Positions 1-4,979 of a DNA stretch of 13,382 nt are shown one piece after another. The number at the start of each line of letters is the position of its first letter. Position 1 is the first letter of the stretch. Source of the DNA: JTS-AC122 sp041742635 (GTDB taxonomy: Bacteria; Planctomycetota; Phycisphaerae; Phycisphaerales; UBA1924); NCBI GenBank assembly GCA_041742635.1, contig JBGSIF010000240.1:1-13382 (forward strand), read 5' to 3'. The notes beneath the pieces were generated by a model. That model saw only the letters and a list, made by a program, of their open reading frames with translations. It was not told where the DNA came from and made no database searches. Position numbers and translations under genes: made by a program.

Positions 1-1
1 C

Positions 2-1108
2 GACCTGTTCGTCTGCATCGACGGCGGCTTCCTCAACAACTCCAACTGCTTCATCGATCCCTGCGCGGGCCTGATCCCCGCCAACGATGACTGCGCCAAC
101 GCCCTCTCCCTCATGGTCGGCGCCACCATCAACGGTGACACTTCCTGCGCCGGCGTCGACGCCGTCGCTTCCTGCTCGGGCCTGGCCATCGCCCCCGGCG
201 TGTGGTTCACTTTCACCGGCACGGGTAACACCATGACCGTTGATACGTGCTCCTCGGCCAACTACGACACCGCCCTCGAAGTCTTCTGCGGTCCTTGCGA
301 CAACCTCGTCTGCGCCGGCGGCAACGATGACTTCTGCGGCCTGCAGTCGGGCGTCGCCCTCTGCACCACCGCGGGCGAAACCTACCGCGTCCTGGTCCAC
401 GGCTTCGGCGGTGGCACCGGCATCTTCGACATCTCCCTCACCGACGACGGCATCGCCTGCAGCACCGCCCCCGACTGCACCCCCTGCACCGGGATCACGA
501 TCCCCGGCGGGGCGATCAACGAGCAGGAAGTTTGTGGCGGCGACGCCAACGGCGGCTGCAACATCGACCCCAACGCGTTCGAGGTCGTGACCTGCGACGC
601 CGTGCTGCATGGCACGTCGTTCGCGGCCGGCGGGACGCGAGATACGGACTGGTTCCGCGTGGTGTGCCCGCCGTCGGGCAACGTCGGCGTGTCGATGACG
701 GCCGAGTTCGGCGCGACGTGCTTCATTCTCGATGTCCCCAACGGGGACTGTGACGCGATCACACTAGTGGCGCAGGGTGCGGTCCTGCCATGCGGCTCGA
801 CGTCGATCTCGGCGAGCGGGCTGGTGCCGGGGAACAACTACTATGTCTTCGTGGCACCGTCGGTGTTCGAGGGCGTGGAGTGCGACGCCGACTACGTGCT
901 GACGTTCAACGTCGGCGTGCCGTGCGGCCCGGTGTGCCCGTGCGACTTCAACAACGACGGGACGCTGAACTCGCAAGACTTCTTCGACTTCATCGTGGCG
1001 TTCTTCGGGACGCAGCCGTCGGCGGACTTCAACAACGACGGGATCGTCAACAGCCAGGACTTCTTCGACTTCCTGGTGTGCTTCTTCACCCCGCCGGTCG
1101 GGTGCTAA
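2..1108 (+). CDS. Modular exported protein with C-terminal EF-hand (dockerin-like) pair, 5'-partial
   Basis: The reading frame is open from base 2 to the TAA at 1106-1108, giving 368 visible residues. The ATG at 113 lies inside a module and is not the true start, because the frame continues upstream through Cys-rich sequence (DPCAGLIPANDDCANAL). Three parts are visible. The first, up to about base 456, is a Cys-rich beta module with PGVWFTFTGTGNTM and GNDDFCG, of a kind repeated in large planctomycete surface proteins. The second, about 460-930, is a different beta-rich module with GGDANGGCN and GTRDTDWF. The third is a tail with two 12-residue Ca-binding loops, DFNNDGTLNSQD and DFNNDGIVNSQD, 27 residues apart, each followed by FFDF. 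The protein is probably secreted or surface-attached; its biochemical role is unknown. The signal peptide must lie left of the window. A strong terminator follows the gene. The module boundaries are inference. Confidence 0.9.
   Translation, partial: DLFVCIDGGFLNNSNCFIDPCAGLIPANDDCANALSLMVGATINGDTSCAGVDAVASCSGLAIAPGVWFTFTGTGNTMTVDTCSSANYDTALEVFCGPCDNLVCAGGNDDFCGLQSGVALCTTAGETYRVLVHGFGGGTGIFDISLTDDGIACSTAPDCTPCTGITIPGGAINEQEVCGGDANGGCNIDPNAFEVVTCDAVLHGTSFAAGGTRDTDWFRVVCPPSGNVGVSMTAEFGATCFILDVPNGDCDAITLVAQGAVLPCGSTSISASGLVPGNNYYVFVAPSVFEGVECDADYVLTFNVGVPCGPVCPCDFNNDGTLNSQDFFDFIVAFFGTQPSADFNNDGIVNSQDFFDFLVCFFTPPVGC
944..1060 (+). repeat. Two tandem EF-hand loop units, dockerin-like
   Basis: Bases 944-979 and 1025-1060 encode two 12-residue EF-hand loops with the pattern DxNxDGxxNxxD. 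The unit spacing is exactly 81 bp (27 codons). The DNA is closely similar between units: both contain gacttcaacaacgacggga, and both loops are followed by gacttcttcgacttc. This looks like an internal duplication and gives a Ca-binding pair such as is found in dockerin domains. Confidence 0.85.
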
Positions 1109-1154
1109 ACAAGACCCGAAAGAGTCGCCGGCAATGAGCGACACATGATTCGAG

Positions 1155-1180
1155 AACCCCGCCGAACTGGCGGGGTTTTT
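1155..1180 (+). terminator. Rho-independent terminator
   Basis: A perfect 9-bp stem (AACCCCGCC at 1155-1163 pairing with GGCGGGGTT at 1169-1177) encloses a 5-nt GAACT loop and runs into a T tract (1176-1180). It lies 46 bp after the stop of the EF-hand protein and 44 bp before the ATG of rarA, so it separates the two transcripts. The opposite strand has no T tract, so it should act on the plus strand only. Confidence 0.9.
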
Positions 1181-1212
1181 CAATTCGCACATCGGAAGAT
1201 CCCGCGGCGTCG

Positions 1213-1218
1213 TACCCT
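1213..1218 (+). promoter_or_regulatory. Candidate -10 box giving a leaderless rarA transcript
   Basis: TACCCT (1213-1218) lies 5 nt before the ATG at 1224. If it is a -10 hexamer, transcription would start at or beside the A of that ATG. There is no Shine-Dalgarno upstream and no convincing -35. The call rests mainly on the same arrangement before three other genes in this window. Confidence 0.4.
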
Positions 1219-1223
1219 TGTAC

Positions 1224-2711
1224 ATGGATGATTTGTGGGCTGGGAAGCGACGAGAGATGGTGCGAGCGGTAGAGCCGCTGGCGGTGCGCGTGCGCCCGCG
1301 CACGCTGGACGAGATCGAGGGTCAGGAGCACATACTGGGGCAAGGGAAGTTGCTTCGGCGGATGCTCCAGTCACAGGGGGGCGCGGTGCTGACGAGTTTG
1401 ATCCTGCATGGCCCGCCGGGGACGGGGAAGACGTCGCTCGCCGAAGTCGTCGCGCTGCACACCAACCGACACTTCGAGCGAGAGAACGCCTCGGCGGTCG
1501 GCGTGGCACGCATCCGCGAGATCATCAAGCACGCCGAGGAACGGCTCGGCAGTAGTGGGCGGCGCACGGTGCTGTTCTTCGATGAGATCCATCGGTTCAG
1601 CAAGAGCCAACAGGATGTGCTTCTGAGCGATGTCGAGCGCGGGCTGATTACATTGATTGGGGCGACGACGGAGAACCCGCTGTTCGCCGTGAACTCGGCG
1701 CTGGTGTCGCGTTCGACGCTATTCCGGCTGGAGTTGCTGTCGATCGACGCGATCAAGCGGGTACTCCGGCGAGCGATCGGGGATGTGGATCGGGGGTACG
1801 GGAAGTTGGCGCTACGCGTGGACGAAGAAGCGCTGGACGTGTGGGCGATCAAGAGTGATGGCGACGCGAGGCGGGCGTTGACGGCGTTGGAAGTGGCGGT
1901 TCTCAGTTCGTGCGAAGCCCCGGCTAGCGACAAGGAACAGCGAGATGCTGATGGTGCTCTTCGAGATATTCGCGGCACTGGCGGACCTGCTGAACCTGGT
2001 GAGCCTGGCGCGGTGGTTTCGAGAGCGACGGAACGAACGCCGATGATTGTGATCGACCGCGCCGTCGCTGAGGAATCGATCCAGCAAAAAGCGGCAGTGT
2101 ACTCGGGGACGGGCGACGAGCATTACGACTCGATCAGCGCGATGATCAAGAGTGTGCGGGGGAGCGACCCTGACGCCGCGGTGTATTGGATGGCGCGGAT
2201 GCTGGACGCCGGGGAAGATCCAAGGTATATCGCTCGGCGGCTGGCGATCCTGGCGAGTGAAGACATCGGGAATGCGGACCCGCGCGGGATCATGGTCGCG
2301 GCGGCGTGCTGGGAACTGGTCGAGCGCATCGGGATGCCCGAGGCGCGGATCACGCTGGCGCAGTGCGCGATATACCTATCAATGGCACCCAAGAGCAACG
2401 CGAGTTACATGGCGATCGAAGCCGCGACGGCGGACGTGAAGGAAGGGCGCACGATGCCGGTGCCGATGTACCTTCGGGATCCGAACTCATCGCCGGTGTC
2501 GAGCAAGAGCGAGTCGGGCGTGGCACAGCGGACGAAGAAGGTCGAGGGGGAGAAGTACGTGTATTCGCACACGGTAGAGGGCAACGTCACCGGCCAGGAT
2601 TATCTGGGCGTGGACAAGGAGTATTACAAGCCCACGCAGAACGGCGCGGAGAAGGCGATGGCCGAGCGGCTCGGGCAGGTCCGACAAGCGCGGCGCGAGA
2701 AGCGAGCATGA
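1224..2711 (+). CDS. rarA: Replication-associated recombination protein A (RarA/MgsA), AAA+ ATPase
   Basis: RarA is a cytosolic clamp-loader-like AAA+ ATPase that acts at stalled replication forks together with SSB. I chose the ATG at 1224 (495 aa, MDDLWAGKR) because family members start MDDLF-like; the frame also has a TTG at 1218. Residues here are counted from that TTG. Visible motifs are Walker A GPPGTGKT (65-72), Walker B TVLFFDEIHRF (117-127), sensor 1 GATTENP (148-154), a Ser-Arg-Ser stretch likely carrying the arginine finger (164-166), sensor 2 GDARRAL (215-221) and the family signature DEHYDSISAMIKSVRGSDPD (300-319). The C-terminus has APKSNASY and the late YLGVDKEYYKP. The usual length is about 440-450 aa; the excess includes a Gly/Pro-rich insert around 232-275, between the lid and the oligomerisation domain, where codon usage breaks down. 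The gene is single, follows a terminator and converges on the HIT gene. Confidence 0.96.
   Translation: MDDLWAGKRREMVRAVEPLAVRVRPRTLDEIEGQEHILGQGKLLRRMLQSQGGAVLTSLILHGPPGTGKTSLAEVVALHTNRHFERENASAVGVARIREIIKHAEERLGSSGRRTVLFFDEIHRFSKSQQDVLLSDVERGLITLIGATTENPLFAVNSALVSRSTLFRLELLSIDAIKRVLRRAIGDVDRGYGKLALRVDEEALDVWAIKSDGDARRALTALEVAVLSSCEAPASDKEQRDADGALRDIRGTGGPAEPGEPGAVVSRATERTPMIVIDRAVAEESIQQKAAVYSGTGDEHYDSISAMIKSVRGSDPDAAVYWMARMLDAGEDPRYIARRLAILASEDIGNADPRGIMVAAACWELVERIGMPEARITLAQCAIYLSMAPKSNASYMAIEAATADVKEGRTMPVPMYLRDPNSSPVSSKSESGVAQRTKKVEGEKYVYSHTVEGNVTGQDYLGVDKEYYKPTQNGAEKAMAERLGQVRQARREKRA
1932..1936 (+). promoter_or_regulatory. Shine-Dalgarno for the nested ORF in rarA
   Basis: AAGGA is followed by an 8-nt spacer and the ATG at 1945. 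It lies inside rarA coding sequence (Asp-Lys-Glu codons), so it could be chance, but its spacing suits initiation. Confidence 0.35.
1945..2046 (+). CDS. Nested small ORF inside rarA (+1 frame), hydrophobic 33-aa peptide, speculative
   Basis: An ATG at 1945 opens a 33-codon frame ending in TGA at 2044-2046, in the +1 frame of rarA. AAGGA (1932-1936) lies 8 nt before the ATG, a better Shine-Dalgarno than most main genes here have. The peptide starts MLMVLFEIFAALADLL, continues as a largely hydrophobic helix to LARWF, and ends in a basic tail rich in Arg (RERRNERR). Its shape suits a one-pass or surface-bound membrane microprotein. Hand counting gives GC at third positions in 26 of 33 codons in this frame, against 12 of 33 in the rarA frame over the same bases. 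It may be a translated microprotein, or a piece of foreign coding DNA captured out of frame by rarA. No function is assigned. Confidence 0.3.
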   Translation: MLMVLFEIFAALADLLNLVSLARWFRERRNERR

Positions 2712-2747
2712 GCCGCGGGCTGGTCGGTGATGGGATCGGTCATCGGG

Positions 2748-3173
2748 CTAGAAGATGTTTGCGGCAATCTGTTTGGCGAGGGCGGTCCCGGCGGCGTGGT
2801 CGAACGGGCGCGGCGTCCACTTGATCCCGAGGCCCGGGCCGCTGGAGGGATCGTCGAACATCGGGATGATGTGGAAGTGAACATGCATGACGGCCTGGTG
2901 GGCGGCGGCGCCGTTGTTCTGCAGCACGTTGTACGCCTTGGCTCCTGTTGTGTGCATGACCGCGCGGCAGAGCCGCGGGAGCACGCGCCCGATCGCGGCG
3001 GCGGCATCGTCGGACAACTCGCCGAGCGTGGCCTTGGCTTCTTTGGGGATCACCAGCGTGTGCCCGATGCTGATCGGGCCGATATCAAGGAAGGCCAGCA
3101 CATGGGCGTCCTCGTAGACGTTGTGGCAGGGGATCTCGCCGCGGATGATTTTGGAGAAGATGGTCTCGCTCAT
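2748..3173 (-). CDS. HIT-family protein (Hint/PKCI-type nucleotide hydrolase)
   Basis: HIT proteins hydrolyse phosphoramidate or related bonds on nucleoside monophosphates in the cytosol. From the ATG at 3173 the protein is 141 aa, normal for the Hint branch, and begins MSETIFSKIIRGEIP, the usual family N-terminus. GHTLVIPK (38-45) and N87 are conserved positions. The histidine triad is HVHFHII (97-103), with the central catalytic His expected at 99. The frame extends upstream to 3290, but that part lacks HIT similarity and would overlap the start of the divergent lipoprotein gene. TACAAT lies 6 nt before the chosen ATG and there is no Shine-Dalgarno, so a leaderless start is likely. The stop is 36 bp from the rarA stop, in convergent orientation. 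The physiological substrate is unknown. Confidence 0.94.
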   Translation of the reverse strand: MSETIFSKIIRGEIPCHNVYEDAHVLAFLDIGPISIGHTLVIPKEAKATLGELSDDAAAAIGRVLPRLCRAVMHTTGAKAYNVLQNNGAAAHQAVMHVHFHIIPMFDDPSSGPGLGIKWTPRPFDHAAGTALAKQIAANIF

Positions 3174-3179
3174 GCGCGG

Positions 3180-3185
3180 ATTGTA
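3180..3185 (-). promoter_or_regulatory. Candidate -10 box (TACAAT) of the HIT gene, leaderless
   Basis: On the minus strand TACAAT (5 of 6 to TATAAT) ends 6 nt before the ATG at 3173, so +1 would fall on that ATG. The position 17 nt upstream reads CAGGCA, a poor -35. No Shine-Dalgarno is present. The placement is identical to that of the TATAAT before the tlpA-like gene. Confidence 0.5.
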
Positions 3186-3238
3186 ATCGGCGACGAGGGG
3201 CGTGCCTGCGTGGTTCGGCTCAGATTGCATACGATCGG

Positions 3239-3262
3239 TACCCGAGAAGCGATGCTCGGGTA
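3239..3262 (+). other. Perfect 8-bp hairpin in the leader of the small lipoprotein gene
   Basis: TACCCGAG (3239-3246) pairs perfectly with CTCGGGTA (3255-3262) around an 8-nt loop. It lies 16 bp before the lipoprotein ATG and just before the GGAG ribosome site. No T tract follows, so it is not an ordinary terminator. A weak -10-like TACGAT (3230-3235) would place the hairpin at the very 5' end of the mRNA, where it could stabilise the transcript or bind a regulator. Confidence 0.5.
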
Positions 3263-3267
3263 GCACC

Positions 3268-3271
3268 GGAG
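3268..3271 (+). promoter_or_regulatory. Ribosome binding site of the small lipoprotein
   Basis: GGAG is followed by a 7-nt spacer and the ATG at 3279. This supports the chosen start. Confidence 0.7.
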
Positions 3272-3278
3272 TGAATTC

Positions 3279-3647
3279 ATGCGTACTCAACTTGCTCGTT
3301 CGGCTTCGCTTTTTGGGTTGTTCTTGGGCGGCGTGTTTCTTGCGGGATGCCAGACCGGCTATTCCGCGATTGTGAACAACAACACGTCCCAGCCGGTGAT
3401 TGCGCAGTTGATCGACACTCAGGGGAAGCGGCTGCTGGCGTCGGCGCGGATCGGCCCGAGCAGCAAGACGGAATTGTCCGCCGGGAACGTGCCGGAGGGG
3501 AACGAGGTGATTCTGGAAGTGGATAACCAGGGGAACCCGGGGTACCCGCCGACGCTTCGGCTGCTGCCTGGGCGGACGGTGGTAAACGTGGCCGAGGATT
3601 CGCAGACGGCCAAGTCGCGGATCCGGCTGGAAGTGGTGCCGCGCTGA
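3279..3647 (+). CDS. Small putative lipoprotein, unknown function
   Basis: The protein has 122 aa. It starts with a basic n-region (MRTQLAR), a hydrophobic core (LFGLFLGGVF) and a lipobox LAGC ending at Cys24, so it should be lipidated and held in the envelope, with about 99 mature residues. The mature part looks beta-rich, with alternating hydrophobic residues (QPVIAQLID, EVILEVDNQG, RTVVNVAED, SRIRLEVVPR). I recognise no catalytic motif and no family. The ATG at 3279 has a well-spaced GGAG site. The gene is divergent from the HIT gene, with a hairpin in the shared 105-bp gap, and converges on the tlpA-like gene with 27 bp between stops. That gap shows no terminator. Lipoprotein status is well supported; the role is unknown. 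Confidence 0.85.
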   Translation: MRTQLARSASLFGLFLGGVFLAGCQTGYSAIVNNNTSQPVIAQLIDTQGKRLLASARIGPSSKTELSAGNVPEGNEVILEVDNQGNPGYPPTLRLLPGRTVVNVAEDSQTAKSRIRLEVVPR

Positions 3648-3674
3648 TCGACGCCCGGGGCTTACGCGATGGCA

Positions 3675-4844
3675 TTACGGCGTGAGTTGTAACTTGTAGC
3701 GGTTCAATCGTTCGTCGAGTTGTTTCTTGTTGGGCACGAACCGGTCGTCGTCCGGCCATTCATCAATCGCCGAGGTCAGAAGTTCGACGGCTTCGGCGAA
3801 CCGTTGCTGCGCCGCGCGGATATCGGCCGCGATGATGTGAGCGGCGGCGTAGCGTCGTTGCTCCCCATCGGCGAGGAACTGTTCCCATTCGCCTTGGGGA
3901 GTACGAGCCTGTGCGTTTTGAACGACGGCGATGGCTTGGTCGGCTAGGCGGGCCGCTTCGTCGAGTGCGAGTGGCTTGAGGGATTCGGCGAGTTGGGCGA
4001 GTGCGTAGGCGTCGTCGGCGACGCCTGGCGTCTGTGCCGCCGCTGCGGCGACGGCCTTGGCATCCTCGATCCGGCCGAGCCTGATCAGGCACGAGGCCTG
4101 CACAGTCCACCCCCAGTAGTCGGGGCTGAAGCCTTTGCAGTAGCCGACGGGGAAGGCGGCCGCCTGCTGGGCCGCGGCGAGTTCGGCCTCGACGTTCTTG
4201 GACCGAACGGCGGTGATGTAATCTTGAACGAGTGCTCGGGTACGGATCGCCGCGGCATCTCGGGCCTGCTGTTCGAGGCGCGCCGCGGCAAGATCCCACA
4301 TACCCGAGAGCACGGCTTCCAGCACGGGCGCGAGGTCCGCTGGGTGTCCCCACCAGGCGAGGCGGCCTTCCTGATCGACGAGGAACGAGCGCGGGATCGC
4401 GGTGTCTCGAACTGCGATGGGATAGAACCCGGTGGTGCGGCCGGCATCATCGATAGCGATCCGGAAATGGATATCGCTTGTGCCTTCATCCAACACACGA
4501 CGGATGTCGTGTTCTTGGTTGTTCTCGTCGAGGTTCGTCACGCCGATGAAAACGACGCGGTCGGCGTGCCTGCGCTGCAACCGATCAATTTCAGGCATGA
4601 TCGCCAGACACGGACCGCACCAACTCGCCCAGAAGTCCAGCACATATACCATGCCGGGCTGAAAGGACTCGATGGGTTGGCCTTGAACCCAGCCTAAGAC
4701 GGCGAGCGGCGGAGCGGGGTCGCCGGGGAGGAGCGTGGCGGGTGAGGATTGCTCGGCGGGTGTGAGCATCCGGGGAGGCGGGTACGAAGCGCACGCCGCG
4801 AGCGCACACGCCACGGCTGTCATGGCGAAGAATCGAATGCACAT
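3675..4844 (-). CDS. TlpA-like thioredoxin-fold lipoprotein with helical C-terminal half
   Basis: The protein is 389 aa from the ATG at 4844. The N-terminus MCIRFFAMTAVACALAAC ends in a lipobox (LAAC, Cys18), so it should be membrane-anchored outside the cytoplasm. A TlpA/AhpC-like thioredoxin domain covers about residues 40-180: PGDPAPPL, DFWASWCGPC with redox motif WCGPC (75-79), then IPRSFLVD with the expected cis-Pro at 151, and GRLAWWG. The remaining 200 residues are Ala-rich helices with TPR-like stretches (QRFAEAVELLTSAID), suggesting a protein-binding scaffold. The likely role is thiol-disulfide reduction or transfer in the envelope; the partner is unknown. An in-frame GTG at 4847 would lie upstream of the predicted transcription start, so ATG 4844 is preferred. 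The gene is divergent from the M1 peptidase pair. Confidence 0.88.
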   Translation of the reverse strand: MCIRFFAMTAVACALAACASYPPPRMLTPAEQSSPATLLPGDPAPPLAVLGWVQGQPIESFQPGMVYVLDFWASWCGPCLAIMPEIDRLQRRHADRVVFIGVTNLDENNQEHDIRRVLDEGTSDIHFRIAIDDAGRTTGFYPIAVRDTAIPRSFLVDQEGRLAWWGHPADLAPVLEAVLSGMWDLAAARLEQQARDAAAIRTRALVQDYITAVRSKNVEAELAAAQQAAAFPVGYCKGFSPDYWGWTVQASCLIRLGRIEDAKAVAAAAAQTPGVADDAYALAQLAESLKPLALDEAARLADQAIAVVQNAQARTPQGEWEQFLADGEQRRYAAAHIIAADIRAAQQRFAEAVELLTSAIDEWPDDDRFVPNKKQLDERLNRYKLQLTP

Positions 4845-4850
4845 CACGAG

Positions 4851-4879
4851 ATTATACCAAAATGGAACAGGGCCACCAA
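4851..4879 (-). promoter_or_regulatory. Sigma70-like promoter of the tlpA-like gene, predicted leaderless start
   Basis: On the minus strand TTGGTG (4879-4874), a 17-nt spacer and a perfect TATAAT (4856-4851) stand immediately before the gene. Seven nt past the end of the -10 is exactly the A of ATG 4844, so the mRNA is predicted to start at the initiation codon. No Shine-Dalgarno is present. This is the strongest promoter-like sequence in the window. Confidence 0.7.
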
Positions 4880-4886
4880 TCGCCCG

Positions 4887-4917
4887 TTGCCACTATGATC
4901 CGGGGAGTCGGTACACT
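4887..4917 (+). promoter_or_regulatory. Candidate promoter of the M1 peptidase pair
   Basis: TTGCCA (4887-4892, 5 of 6 to TTGACA) and TACACT (4912-4917, 4 of 6 to TATAAT) are separated by 19 nt, slightly long. Transcription would start near 4924, leaving a leader of about 56 nt before ATG 4980. Its -35 stands 7 bp from the -35 of the divergent tlpA-like promoter. TATGAT at 4894-4899 is an alternative -10 without a good -35. Confidence 0.4.
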
Positions 4918-4965
4918 CTCGCTCGCCGAGGCCGGGAGTGTTCGCGGCCGCGATGAGGAATCTAC

Positions 4966-4969
4966 GGAG
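4966..4969 (+). promoter_or_regulatory. Ribosome binding site supporting ATG 4980
   Basis: GGAG is followed by 10 nt and the ATG at 4980. The upstream candidates GTG 4938 and ATG 4953 have no comparable site, so 4980 is preferred for the first peptidase. Confidence 0.45.
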
Positions 4970-4979
4970 TTCACGATCC

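Noticed and set aside
2712..2747. A terminator in the convergent gap between rarA and the HIT gene
   Set aside because: Only a 4-5 bp stem with no T tract is present. The other convergent gaps (3648-3674 and 10397-10412) likewise show no convincing terminator.
2727..3263. A 178-codon plus-strand frame opposite the HIT gene
   Set aside because: The minus strand carries a complete HIT domain with HVHFHII; the plus frame is an antisense shadow.
3174..3290. Upstream extension of the HIT frame to a start at 3290
   Set aside because: The added 39 residues have no HIT similarity, overlap the start of the divergent lipoprotein, and lie upstream of the likely -10 box. The conserved N-terminus begins at 3173.
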